From Niveispirillum irakense DSM 11586 (lineage in GTDB: Bacteria > Pseudomonadota > Alphaproteobacteria > Azospirillales > Azospirillaceae), in NCBI RefSeq assembly GCF_000429645.1, contig NZ_AUCG01000020.1:310001-374000 (forward strand): 64,000 nucleotides of DNA, in the 5' to 3' direction. A model generated the notes under the pieces. The model made no database searches. It was not told where the DNA came from and was given only the letters and a program-made list of their open reading frames with translations. Shown here one piece after another: positions 18,390 through 26,438 of this stretch (positions are counted from its first letter, which is position 1; every line of letters starts with the position of its first letter). The translations under genes and the position numbers were made by a program.

Positions 18390-19727
18390 CTATGGGGTGA
18401 TGGCTGCCCGTGTGCGCATCCGCTTCACGATGTAATAGACGGCCCCTACAGCCCCCCAGCAGACCAGCAGGCCATAGGGCCGCCAGTCCGCCTCGAACCC
18501 GGCGATGATCAGCACCAGGGCCGAGGCCGCGCCGGTAAAGGCGATGGCAATCTGATGTTTCTTGGCCAGTTTGAAGCCGGCGCGGTCATACAGGTCGGGG
18601 TGATGGCGGGTTACCCGTGCCGCCGCGATGCAGATGCAGCCATATTTGCACAGGTTGGGGATGTTCACGGCCAGGAACAGGAAGGTCAGTTCCATCGGCA
18701 GCAGCAGGCCGACACAGCCCATGGCAAAGACGGTCAGCAGCGCCATATAGGGCGTCTTCCATTGCGGATGCACCTTGGCCAGCGCCGAGGGCAGCACGCC
18801 CGCCCGCGCCATGGCGAAAAGGGAGCGGCTGAACAGGGTGAACAGCGCATTCAGCGACTTGCCGCAGGCGGCCACCGCCGCCACCACGATCAACGGCTTG
18901 GCGACCGGACCCATGAATTGGGTTGCGGCATCCAGGATCGGCGCATCGCTGCCCGCCAGCCCGTCACCGCCCAGTACACCCAAAGCCACAATGGCGACGG
19001 CCAGATACAGGATGGTGGCGGACCCGATGGACAGGGCAATGCCCAGCGGGATGGTGCGCCGGCTGTTCGACACCTCGTCCCCGGCCTCCGTCGCCGCCTC
19101 GATCCCGAAGAACAGGCCGGCCAGCAGGGGGGCTGCCGTCACCACGGCCAGCCAGCCATGGGGGGCGATGGGGGCAATGCGCGACAGGTCCATTTCCGTC
19201 GTCGCGCCCCAGCCGATAAAGACCAGGAACAGCAGGACCAGCAGCGTCATCAGCACCTTCTGCACCCGCGACGCGATATGCACGCCGAACAGGTTGGACA
19301 GCAGGGCCAGCGCGAACAGCACGAACATGGTCGGCTTGGTCGGCAGCGGGATGATCATGGAAGCATAGCGCACCAGCACCAGCGCCAGCACGACCATGGC
19401 CCCCATATTGGCGACGATGCGCAGCCAGGTGATGAAAAAGCCCAGCGTGGGATGGATGAAGCGTGCCGGCCATTCATAAGACGCGCCCGACACCGCCACG
19501 GTGGAGCCAAGGAAGGCGTAGGAAATGGCGATCAGAAACATCGGCACGCCGGCGATCAGCACCGATATCAGCATGCCGGGGCCGGCCAGGGCCGAGGCCG
19601 GGGCCAGGGCGGAGAAGATGGAAACGCCAACCGCACTGCCCAGGCCCAGCGCCACGACGCCGCCAAGGTCCAGGCTTTTGCGCAGGCCGGCATCGGCCGC
19701 CTCCGGGGTGGGGCTTGGGCTGGTCAT
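18390..19727 (-). CDS. APC-family amino acid permease
   Basis: Inner-membrane amino acid transporter of 445 residues with about 12 hydrophobic segments. The unwound-helix motif VVALGLGSAVGVSIFS of APC-superfamily TM1 is near residue 23. The start at 19727 is fixed by an ATGA overlap with the stop of the upstream S10 peptidase gene, so the two are coupled. This suggests that amino acids released by the exported carboxypeptidase are taken up by this permease. Substrate range is not evident. Confidence 0.9.
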   Translation of the reverse strand: MTSPSPTPEAADAGLRKSLDLGGVVALGLGSAVGVSIFSALAPASALAGPGMLISVLIAGVPMFLIAISYAFLGSTVAVSGASYEWPARFIHPTLGFFITWLRIVANMGAMVVLALVLVRYASMIIPLPTKPTMFVLFALALLSNLFGVHIASRVQKVLMTLLVLLFLVFIGWGATTEMDLSRIAPIAPHGWLAVVTAAPLLAGLFFGIEAATEAGDEVSNSRRTIPLGIALSIGSATILYLAVAIVALGVLGGDGLAGSDAPILDAATQFMGPVAKPLIVVAAVAACGKSLNALFTLFSRSLFAMARAGVLPSALAKVHPQWKTPYMALLTVFAMGCVGLLLPMELTFLFLAVNIPNLCKYGCICIAAARVTRHHPDLYDRAGFKLAKKHQIAIAFTGAASALVLIIAGFEADWRPYGLLVCWGAVGAVYYIVKRMRTRAAITP

Positions 19728-21208
19728 GGTTTGTCCTTGGGCGCGGTCAGGAAATGGCGGACATCCGCCAGGAATTGACGCCAACTGGCATCATCGGAAT
19801 AGGCGACATGGCCCGCCGCATAGCGGGTGAACATCATGCGGTCGGCAGGGCCTGTGGATTGGGCGCGCAGATAATCGGCAGCGCCGATGGTGGTGGTCAG
19901 GTCATAAAGGCCGGTGCCGACAAACAGGCGGAACTCCGGGTCATCGCGCATCGCCGCCTCCACCGGTGCCATGAAGGGCCAGTCGGTGAAGGGGGAGGGG
20001 GCGCCGCCATAATCCCATTCCCCCGTGGGCCGGACCAGCACGCGGTAATCCGCGGCATCGGGCACTTTCAGCCTGTCGGCCAGATAGGTTTGGATGGCCT
20101 TGCCATAGAGGTTGGAAACGGGCGTGAAGGCATCCGGTCCCACCGTCGGCCCGGCATCGGCGGGACGCGGCGCGGTATAGCGCGCATCGTAACGGCCGAT
20201 CACCTTGCCTTCCGCCCGCAGCAACTCCACCCGGAACCGCTCCTTGCTGATGCGCAGGTCATGGGCGCGGTAGAAATCAGCGGAAATGCCGGTAAGGGCC
20301 TCCAGCCGATCGGCGATGCGGGCTTTTTCCGCCTCGCCCAGGTCACGGCCTTGAACCAGGGCGGCCAGATAGTCGGTCTTGGCGAAACTTGCCGCTTCAT
20401 CCGCGATCCTGTCCGGGTCGCAAGCGCGGGGTGTTGCCTTGCCGTGATAGCAGGCGATGGCGGCCAGCGTCGGCAGGGAGACGGTGTATGAGAGGATATT
20501 GTCCGGTCGCTGCGCGGTTTCCACCATGTTCAGTGCCTGACCCAGCAGCATCACACCCTTCAGGCGGATGGCGGGCTGGCCCTGGCGCAGCGGGTCCACC
20601 ATGGCGGCAGCGCGGATGGTGCCATAGCTCTCACCCAGCAGATAGGCCGGTGCATCGGCCCGGCCATTATTCACCAGCCAGGCCCGCACCAATTGGGCAT
20701 TGGCTTCTGCGTCACCAGCAGCGGAACTATAAAATGCCGGATCGGCCCCGTCCTGGATGCGGGAAAAACCGGTGCCCGGCGGGTCGATGAAGACCAGATC
20801 GGCAATATCCAGCAGCAGCGCGTCATTCGCCACCAGAGCGCCGGCATCCGGCACCGGGGCCGTGGGGTCTTGCGGCACGGTCACCCGCATCGGGCCGAAC
20901 GCGCCCATATGCAGCAGGGAGGAAGCAGAACCCGGCCCGCCATTGAAGATGAACAGGACCGGCCTGTCCTTGGGCGCCTTCGCCCGCAGACGGTAGGCGA
21001 TATAGCCCGCCGTGGCATCCGGCTTCCCCGGCTGGTGGCCGACGGGTACGGTGCCCACCTCTGCCATGATCGACAAGCTTTTGCCGCCGGCCGTCAGGTG
21101 ATGTGTGCTGGTGACGGGTTGGGAAAGTTCCGCCCCGGCGGGGGCCGTCAGGGCAAGGGCGATCCCTGTGGCGATCCCCGCCAGCATGCCTTGCATCCGC
21201 CTTGCCAC
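19724..21208 (-). CDS. Exported serine carboxypeptidase, family S10 (first paralogue)
   Basis: Carboxypeptidase Y-like protease of about 494 residues with a signal peptide (MLAGIATGIALALTAPAGA). S10 landmarks are FNGGPGSASS (oxyanion), FIDPPGTGFS, the nucleophile Ser in LGESYGT, the catalytic Asp in GLYDLTT and the catalytic His in AAGHVAY. The start is uncertain: I use the GTG at 21208 because GGAGGG precedes it by about six bases. An ATG at 21196 and a frame opening at 21244 are alternatives. It overlaps the APC permease gene by 4 bp. A second S10 gene is divergent from it. Confidence 0.9.
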   Translation of the reverse strand: MARRMQGMLAGIATGIALALTAPAGAELSQPVTSTHHLTAGGKSLSIMAEVGTVPVGHQPGKPDATAGYIAYRLRAKAPKDRPVLFIFNGGPGSASSLLHMGAFGPMRVTVPQDPTAPVPDAGALVANDALLLDIADLVFIDPPGTGFSRIQDGADPAFYSSAAGDAEANAQLVRAWLVNNGRADAPAYLLGESYGTIRAAAMVDPLRQGQPAIRLKGVMLLGQALNMVETAQRPDNILSYTVSLPTLAAIACYHGKATPRACDPDRIADEAASFAKTDYLAALVQGRDLGEAEKARIADRLEALTGISADFYRAHDLRISKERFRVELLRAEGKVIGRYDARYTAPRPADAGPTVGPDAFTPVSNLYGKAIQTYLADRLKVPDAADYRVLVRPTGEWDYGGAPSPFTDWPFMAPVEAAMRDDPEFRLFVGTGLYDLTTTIGAADYLRAQSTGPADRMMFTRYAAGHVAYSDDASWRQFLADVRHFLTAPKDKP

Positions 21209-21395
21209 CGCCACCCTCCATCCCGATCCAGCAGGCGGCACCATAGGGCAGTTCGCAGGGATAATTGTTGCCGCTTTCCGGCAGTTCGTGAAGTTTTTAT
21301 GCCAGTTCGCCGGTCAGGCCCGACAGGAAGGGAAAGAATGTCCAACGGTCTCATTCTATCCTTATCGAGATCGGACAGAGCAGGGGCATTGGAAC

Positions 21396-22886
21396 ATGCG
21401 GGCAAGGATCGCGGGTCTGGCGTTACTGACGGGTCTGGCCTTTGTGCTGCCGGCAGGGGCCGCGGAGCCGACCATGGCGCCCGTGCCAGAGGTGGCAGGC
21501 CCCCTCCTGGGGCCGGTGATCAGCCAACATCGGCTGGAATTACCCGGCGCGCCCCTTGCCTATGAGGCACGCTTTGCCGAACGGGAATTGGCAGATGCGG
21601 CGGGCAAGCCGCTGGCCACCCTGTCGGCCACCGCCTATCTGCGCCAGCCGCTGGACCTGGCGCGACCCGTTCTGTTCGCTTTCAATGGGGGTCCGGGTGC
21701 CTCTTCCTCCCCCCTGCATTTTGGCGCGTTCGGCCCCCGGCTGATTGAACGGGCCGCCGATGGCAGCCGCACCCTGGTGGATAATCCCCACACCCCCCTG
21801 GTGGATGCCGATTTGGTCTTTATCGACCCGGTGGGCACGGGTTTCAGCCGCGTGCTGCCCGGTGGCGACGGCCAACCCTTCTGGTCGGTGGATGGCGATG
21901 CGCGGGCGGTGTTGGACCTGATCCGCGACTGGCTGCGGGAGAATGGCCGCACCGCGTCCCCGGTCTATATCGCCGGGGAGAGCTATGGCGGCTTCCGGCT
22001 GGCGACCCTGGCCAAGGATGCGGGGGATTTGAACCTTGCCGGGCTGATCCTGATCTCCCCCCTGCTGGATGCCAGCGCGTCGGAAGAGGCGGTGGGCAAT
22101 GACCTGCCGCATATTTTCCGCCTGCCCAGTTACGCGGTGGCCGCGTGGCGGCATGGCAAGGGGAAGGCCAGAAGCGGTGATGTAGTGGCTGTGTTCAACG
22201 AGGCCGCCGCCTTCGCTCAGTCCGATTATGCGCTGGCTTTGTTGCAGGGAACGCGCCTGCCGGCGGCGGATCGGCAACGCATTGCCCGCCGGGTGGCGGA
22301 TTTGACCGGGCTGGATGTGGCAACGGTGCTTGAACAGAATCTGCGTGTGCCAACCGACCTGTTCGTGGATCGGCTGCTGGCCGACAAGGGTTTGCGCGTG
22401 GGCCGGCTGGATGCACGGGTGACGGCACCGCTGCCCAAGCAGGAGGTTGCGGGCCGCCCGGCGGCTGCCAATGACCCGTCGCTGGGCTTGGGGCGCAGCA
22501 ATGTCATCATCTCCGCTCCGGCGACCCGCTATTTCCAGCAGGAACTGGGGCTGCCGGCGGGCCGGGATTATGTATCGCTGACCCTGGATGTGAATTTCCG
22601 CTGGGATTTCCGCCCCGCCGGTCAGGGTACGCAATATTACGTCAACCCCACGGCCAATATCGCGGCCTTGCTGCGCGACAAGCCGGGGCTGCGGCTGTTG
22701 CTGGTGGGCGGCTATTATGATCTGGCGGTGCCGGTGTTGGCGGCGCGCTATGCCATTGACCATGCTGGCATCCCGCCCGATCGCTTCACGGAAGCGCTGT
22801 TCGATGCCGGGCACAGCCCGTTCGAGGGGGAAAGCAACCGCGCCCGGATGAAGGCCATGCTGCAGGGCTTCATCCGGGGGCAGTGA
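21396..22886 (+). CDS. Exported serine carboxypeptidase, family S10 (second paralogue)
   Basis: 496-residue S10 peptidase with signal peptide MRARIAGLALLTGLAFVLPA. Motifs are FNGGPGASSSP, FIDPVGTGFSRV, AGESYGG (nucleophile Ser), GGYYDLAVP (Asp) and DAGHSPF (His). It is divergent from the first paralogue, with about 190 bp between starts that should hold both promoters. The sequences differ clearly outside the motifs, so they are old paralogues rather than a recent duplication. Bacterial S10 enzymes release C-terminal amino acids from peptides, probably here in the periplasm. Confidence 0.9.
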   Translation: MRARIAGLALLTGLAFVLPAGAAEPTMAPVPEVAGPLLGPVISQHRLELPGAPLAYEARFAERELADAAGKPLATLSATAYLRQPLDLARPVLFAFNGGPGASSSPLHFGAFGPRLIERAADGSRTLVDNPHTPLVDADLVFIDPVGTGFSRVLPGGDGQPFWSVDGDARAVLDLIRDWLRENGRTASPVYIAGESYGGFRLATLAKDAGDLNLAGLILISPLLDASASEEAVGNDLPHIFRLPSYAVAAWRHGKGKARSGDVVAVFNEAAAFAQSDYALALLQGTRLPAADRQRIARRVADLTGLDVATVLEQNLRVPTDLFVDRLLADKGLRVGRLDARVTAPLPKQEVAGRPAAANDPSLGLGRSNVIISAPATRYFQQELGLPAGRDYVSLTLDVNFRWDFRPAGQGTQYYVNPTANIAALLRDKPGLRLLLVGGYYDLAVPVLAARYAIDHAGIPPDRFTEALFDAGHSPFEGESNRARMKAMLQGFIRGQ

Positions 22887-22901
22887 GGCGGCATATCCGG
22901 T

Positions 22902-23102
22902 TCAGAACGCGGTGCCGCGCGGCAGGCCCAGCCGCCGCAGGATCATGGCGGCAGGGCAAAAGCCGGTGATCCCGGCCTGAAGCATATTCACGCCGACAAA
23001 CAGGGTGAGCAGCAGCCACATATCGCTGACCAGCCAGGCCAGCGCGATGCTGAGCAGCACCATGAAACCGGCAAACGACAGAACGGCCTTATCGACATTC
23101 AT
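22902..23102 (-). CDS. DUF2892 (YgaP-like) small membrane protein
   Basis: 66-residue protein with two hydrophobic segments (residues about 8-24 and 28-45) and the DUF2892 features NVDKAVLSFAG and ITGFCPAAMILRRLG. This domain is the membrane part of YgaP, where it is fused to a rhodanese. Here it is a separate gene at the 3' end of the SQR-trxC operon, with the rhodanese encoded separately across the divergent promoter. The conserved Cys in GFCP could carry sulfane sulfur, which is inference. About 32 bp separate it from trxC. Confidence 0.88.
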   Translation of the reverse strand: MNVDKAVLSFAGFMVLLSIALAWLVSDMWLLLTLFVGVNMLQAGITGFCPAAMILRRLGLPRGTAF

Positions 23103-23134
23103 TTCTCAAGACTCCTTCGATCGCAGGAAGCCTG

Positions 23135-23590
23135 TCACCGGGCGGGTGACAGGTGGGACAGGACCCAGGCGGCGATGTGTTCTGCCGCCATCAGGCCGGA
23201 CTGGCGGGCCAGGATTTGCCCGGCTTGGAACAGGATGAGGGTGGGGATTCCCTGTACGCCCAGGCGGGCGGACATTTCCGGCTCCCCATCCACATTCAGC
23301 TTCAGCAGCCGGACCTGGGGTTCCAGCAAAGCGGCGGCGCGGTCAAACTGCGGTGCCATCTGGCGGCAGGGGCCGCACCAGGGCGCCCACAGGTCCAGCA
23401 GGACGGGCAGGTCACCCCGCGTCAGGTGCTTTTCCAGGGCTGCCGCCGTCACCTCCACCGGCTTTCCGGTGAACAGGGGCTTGTGGCAGGCGCCGCAATT
23501 GGCGCCCTTGGCCGGCCGGTCCACTGGGACGCGGTTGATCGCCAGACAGGCGGGACAGACCAGATGGCGGGTGGCGGGATTATCCATCAT
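23135..23590 (-). CDS. trxC: Thioredoxin 2 (TrxC type)
   Basis: 151-residue thioredoxin with the TrxC N-terminal zinc-ribbon (CPACLAINR and CGACHKPLF, four Cys). The thioredoxin fold follows with the active site WAPWCGPC and cis-Pro GIPTL. It reduces disulfides or persulfides in the cytoplasm. The start overlaps the stop of the upstream flavoprotein gene by 4 bp (ATGA), so the two are coupled. In this setting a role in releasing sulfide or sulfur from persulfidated partners is likely. Confidence 0.93.
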   Translation of the reverse strand: MMDNPATRHLVCPACLAINRVPVDRPAKGANCGACHKPLFTGKPVEVTAAALEKHLTRGDLPVLLDLWAPWCGPCRQMAPQFDRAAALLEPQVRLLKLNVDGEPEMSARLGVQGIPTLILFQAGQILARQSGLMAAEHIAAWVLSHLSPAR

Positions 23591-24861
23591 CCCTCCTTCA
23601 CCTTTTTGATGTTGAGCCGTTCCATCAGGAAATGTTCGTAGAAAGGTTCCGCCGTGCCGCGCCGGACCTTGTGCAGGAAATATTTCTCGAACCCGATCTT
23701 GGCGTAATGCACCCAGCCGCCCTTGGCCGACCAGTTGACATTACGCGGCGGAATTTGCGGCTTCGCGACGAAGGCGACACCGCCATCGCCGAAATCAGCC
23801 AGACAGACGGCGTTCAGTGTGGGCACATGCTTGGGCTGCCCGTCGCGCAGCAGGGCGCCGATATTCAGCGCTGTCGCCGTGGCCATGGATTCGATCATGA
23901 ACCCGGTTTTGGGCACACCCACCGGCACCGGCGTCGGCCCGATGGGCGGCAGGGCCACACAGACACCGATGGCGAAGATATTGGGGAAGGCGGGGTTCTG
24001 CTGATATTTGTTGGTCAGGACAAAGCCGCGCGGATTGGTCAGCCCCTCAATCCCCCGGATGGCCGGCACGCCCCGGAAGGCGGGCAGCAGCATGGAAAAG
24101 GCAAAGGGAAGATCGTGCGTGCGGGCGATCTGGCCGCCCTCGGCCATTTCCTCCACCAGCATCTGGTCGGGCCGCACCTCCTTCACCCGGGCATTGGTGA
24201 CCCATTTGATGTGGCGCTGGCGCAGCTCACTTTCCATCATGCCCTTGGTGTCGCCCACCCCATCCAGCCCCAGATGGCCGATATAGGGTTCAGGGGTGAC
24301 CAGGGTCATCGGCACCCGGTCGCGGATGCCGCGCTTGCGCAGTTCCGTATCCAGCACGAAAGCGAATTCATAGGCCGGGCCAAAGCAGGACGCGCCTTGG
24401 GCGGCGCCGATGATCACCGGGCCGGGATCGGCGCACAGTTTCTCAAACGCCGTGAAGGCGTGGGCGGCATGGGCCGTCTGGCAGATGGATTGGGTATGGG
24501 CATCGGGGCCAAGGCCCGGCACCTCGTCAAAGGCCAGGTCCGGCCCGGTGGCGATGACCAGATAATCATAGGCAAGGTCGGTTCCGTCGCCCAATGTGAT
24601 CCGGTTTTCCGTGGGATATACCCGCTCGGCCCCGGCATCAATGAAACGGATATCTTTGCGCGCCATGATGGGGGCCAGATCCACCTCCACATCCGCCTTT
24701 TCCCGCCACCCTACGGCCAGCCAGGGGTTGGAAGGGACAAACTGGAAGATCCGGCCCTGGCCGATAACGGTCAGCCGGTCACCGGGGCGGAGTTGGGGCA
24801 GCAGTTCATAAGCCATCATGGTCCCGCCAAGCCCGGCACCCAGAACGACAATCTCGGCCAT
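23587..24861 (-). CDS. sqr: Sulfide:quinone oxidoreductase-type FAD flavoprotein
   Basis: 424-residue pyridine-nucleotide-disulfide-fold flavoprotein. The FAD site is VVLGAGLGGTMMAYEL at the N-terminus, and DYLVIATGPDL follows. SQR hallmarks are a Cys in GASCFGPAYEF and a second in NAVCLADFGDGG, which fit the redox Cys pair that passes sulfur to form polysulfide or persulfide. The C-terminal helices (NWSAKGGWVHYAKIGFEKYF) suit membrane attachment. It is first in an operon with trxC and the DUF2892 gene and divergent from a rhodanese. Two palindromic operators lie between them (24935-24958 and 25029-25052). Confidence 0.85.
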   Translation of the reverse strand: MAEIVVLGAGLGGTMMAYELLPQLRPGDRLTVIGQGRIFQFVPSNPWLAVGWREKADVEVDLAPIMARKDIRFIDAGAERVYPTENRITLGDGTDLAYDYLVIATGPDLAFDEVPGLGPDAHTQSICQTAHAAHAFTAFEKLCADPGPVIIGAAQGASCFGPAYEFAFVLDTELRKRGIRDRVPMTLVTPEPYIGHLGLDGVGDTKGMMESELRQRHIKWVTNARVKEVRPDQMLVEEMAEGGQIARTHDLPFAFSMLLPAFRGVPAIRGIEGLTNPRGFVLTNKYQQNPAFPNIFAIGVCVALPPIGPTPVPVGVPKTGFMIESMATATALNIGALLRDGQPKHVPTLNAVCLADFGDGGVAFVAKPQIPPRNVNWSAKGGWVHYAKIGFEKYFLHKVRRGTAEPFYEHFLMERLNIKKVKEG

Positions 24862-24934
24862 TTCTCAAAACCTCCCTTTTGATCCGGGAACGCGCGTCCC
24901 GATGCCATTTCTTCCCTATGATATGCACATAATG

Positions 24935-24958
24935 ATATCTTCTAAAATATGAAGATAT
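24935..24958. promoter_or_regulatory. Candidate BigR/SqrR operator 1 (ATA-N2-TTC-N8-GAA-N2-TAT)
   Basis: ATATCTTC and GAAGATAT are perfect inverted half-sites separated by eight AT-rich bases. The site lies 74 bp upstream of the SQR start on its promoter side. A second site with the same TTC-N8-GAA spacing lies in the same intergenic region. Two equal sites between divergent sulfur genes, with an ArsR-family persulfide sensor encoded 5 kb away, suggest its operators. Confidence 0.65.
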
Positions 24959-25028
24959 ATCGCAACTGAGCCGAGAGACATGCGGTCGCTTCATGCCTCA
25001 TTCGGTTGACGGCGGAAGGGTTCCCGAT

Positions 25029-25052
25029 ATACCTTCATATATCTGAATATTT
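25029..25052. promoter_or_regulatory. Candidate BigR/SqrR operator 2 (ATA-N2-TTC-N8-GAA)
   Basis: ATACCTTC and GAATATTT flank eight AT-rich bases with the same TTC-N8-GAA geometry as the site at 24935. It ends 19 bp before the rhodanese ATG, where bound repressor would cover the promoter. The outer half-site is less perfect than in site 1. Confidence 0.55.
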
Positions 25053-25071
25053 GTTTTTAAGGGATCGGCTC

Positions 25072-25419
25072 ATGATCAAGGAACATTCCCCCGCCACGGT
25101 CCAGCAATTGCTGCAAGCGCGCGAGATCCTGCTGGTGGATGTGCGGGAGCCGCAGGAATTTGCGTCTGCGCGCATCCATGGGGCGGTGCTGTTCCCGCTT
25201 TCCAGTTTCGATCCTGGCGCCCTGCCGCCGCCGGACAAGGTGCGGGTGATCTTCCATTGCGGGTCGGGCAAACGGTCGGCCATGGCGGTGGCGAAATGCC
25301 AGCAGGCCGGCATCAATCATCATGAGCATATGACGGGCGGCATCCAGGGCTGGATGGCAGCGCGCCTGCCCACCATCACGCTGGACCCGGCCAGCGGCGG
25401 CGTCATCGACCGCCGGTAA
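25072..25419 (+). CDS. Rhodanese-like sulfurtransferase
   Basis: 115-residue single-domain rhodanese. The substrate-side motif is LVDVREPQEF, and the active-site loop with catalytic Cys is FHCGSGKRS near residue 65. It moves sulfane sulfur from persulfide donors in the cytoplasm. The ATG at 25072 is chosen because upstream codons in frame cross the operator region. It is the first gene of the rhodanese-RND-ArsR set, 17 bp before the adaptor gene. Confidence 0.9.
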   Translation: MIKEHSPATVQQLLQAREILLVDVREPQEFASARIHGAVLFPLSSFDPGALPPPDKVRVIFHCGSGKRSAMAVAKCQQAGINHHEHMTGGIQGWMAARLPTITLDPASGGVIDRR

Positions 25420-25436
25420 GATCAAGGAAAGCCGCC

Positions 25437-26438
25437 ATGCGCAAGCGCCTGCTGTTCCCGTTTTTGCTCCTCACCCTTGTGGCCGGCCCTGCGCTGGCGG
25501 CGGGGGAGAATTTCACCGTCGCGGTGCAGAACCTGCCGGACGAGAAATCCGTCTATGCCACGGTGGAAAGTGTGAATGTCGTGCCAGCGCGTGTGCGCAC
25601 CGGCGGCACCATCACCGGCCTGTCGGTGCGGGAAGGGGACGCCGTGACGGCAGGTCAGGTGATCGCCACCATCGGGGATGAGAAGCTGGCCTTACAGCAA
25701 GGCGCGCTGCAAGCCCAGATCGCCGCCGCCACTGCACAACTGGATCAGGCCCAGGCCGACCTGAAGCGGGGGGAGGAACTGTCCAAAAATGGCTTTATCA
25801 CCCGCCAGCGCCTGGAGGAATTGCGCACCGCCGCCAATGTGGCCGCCAACAACCTGAAGGCCCGCACGGCGGAGCGCGCCGTTATCGGCCAGCAGATGAA
25901 TGAAGGCGCGGTGCTGGCCCCCACAGGTGGCCGGGTGTTGAGCGTGCCGGTGACGCTGGGCACGGTGGTGATGCCGGGGGAGGCGGTGGCAACCATCGCG
26001 GAGCGCGATTATGTGCTGCGCCTGTCCCTGCCGGAACGCCATGCTACCAGCCTGAAACAGGGTGACCCCGTGCGGCTGGATGCCGGTGACAAGGCCCAGG
26101 CCGATGGCAAGGACGGGGCGGGCACCATCACCCTGGTCTATCCCCGCATCAGTGATGGTCGGGTGGAAGCCGATGCCCGGATGGAAGGGCTGGGCGATTA
26201 TCATGTCGGCCAGCGGGTGCGTGTCTGGGTGCCGACCGGCGCCCGCCCGACGATCATCGTGCCGGCCCGCTATCTGACCACCCGCTTCGGGATGGACTAT
26301 GCCCATCTGCGGCAAGCTGATGGCAGCGTAGCGGACGTGCCGGTGCAGCGGGGCCAGAAGCGGCCACTGCCCGGCCTGCCGGAAGGGATCGAAATCCTGT
26401 CCGGCCTCACCCAAGGCGATATCATGGTGCAGCCATGA
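25437..26438 (+). CDS. RND efflux periplasmic adaptor (membrane fusion protein)
   Basis: 333-residue adaptor with signal peptide (LLFPFLLLTLVAGPALA). A lipoyl half-motif (VRTGGTITGLSVREGDAV) is followed by an alpha-hairpin with coiled-coil character (residues about 85-140), the second lipoyl half and beta-barrel domains. It links an RND pump to an outer-membrane channel, and no channel gene is in the window. The stop overlaps the permease start (ATGA). Confidence 0.92.
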   Translation: MRKRLLFPFLLLTLVAGPALAAGENFTVAVQNLPDEKSVYATVESVNVVPARVRTGGTITGLSVREGDAVTAGQVIATIGDEKLALQQGALQAQIAAATAQLDQAQADLKRGEELSKNGFITRQRLEELRTAANVAANNLKARTAERAVIGQQMNEGAVLAPTGGRVLSVPVTLGTVVMPGEAVATIAERDYVLRLSLPERHATSLKQGDPVRLDAGDKAQADGKDGAGTITLVYPRISDGRVEADARMEGLGDYHVGQRVRVWVPTGARPTIIVPARYLTTRFGMDYAHLRQADGSVADVPVQRGQKRPLPGLPEGIEILSGLTQGDIMVQP

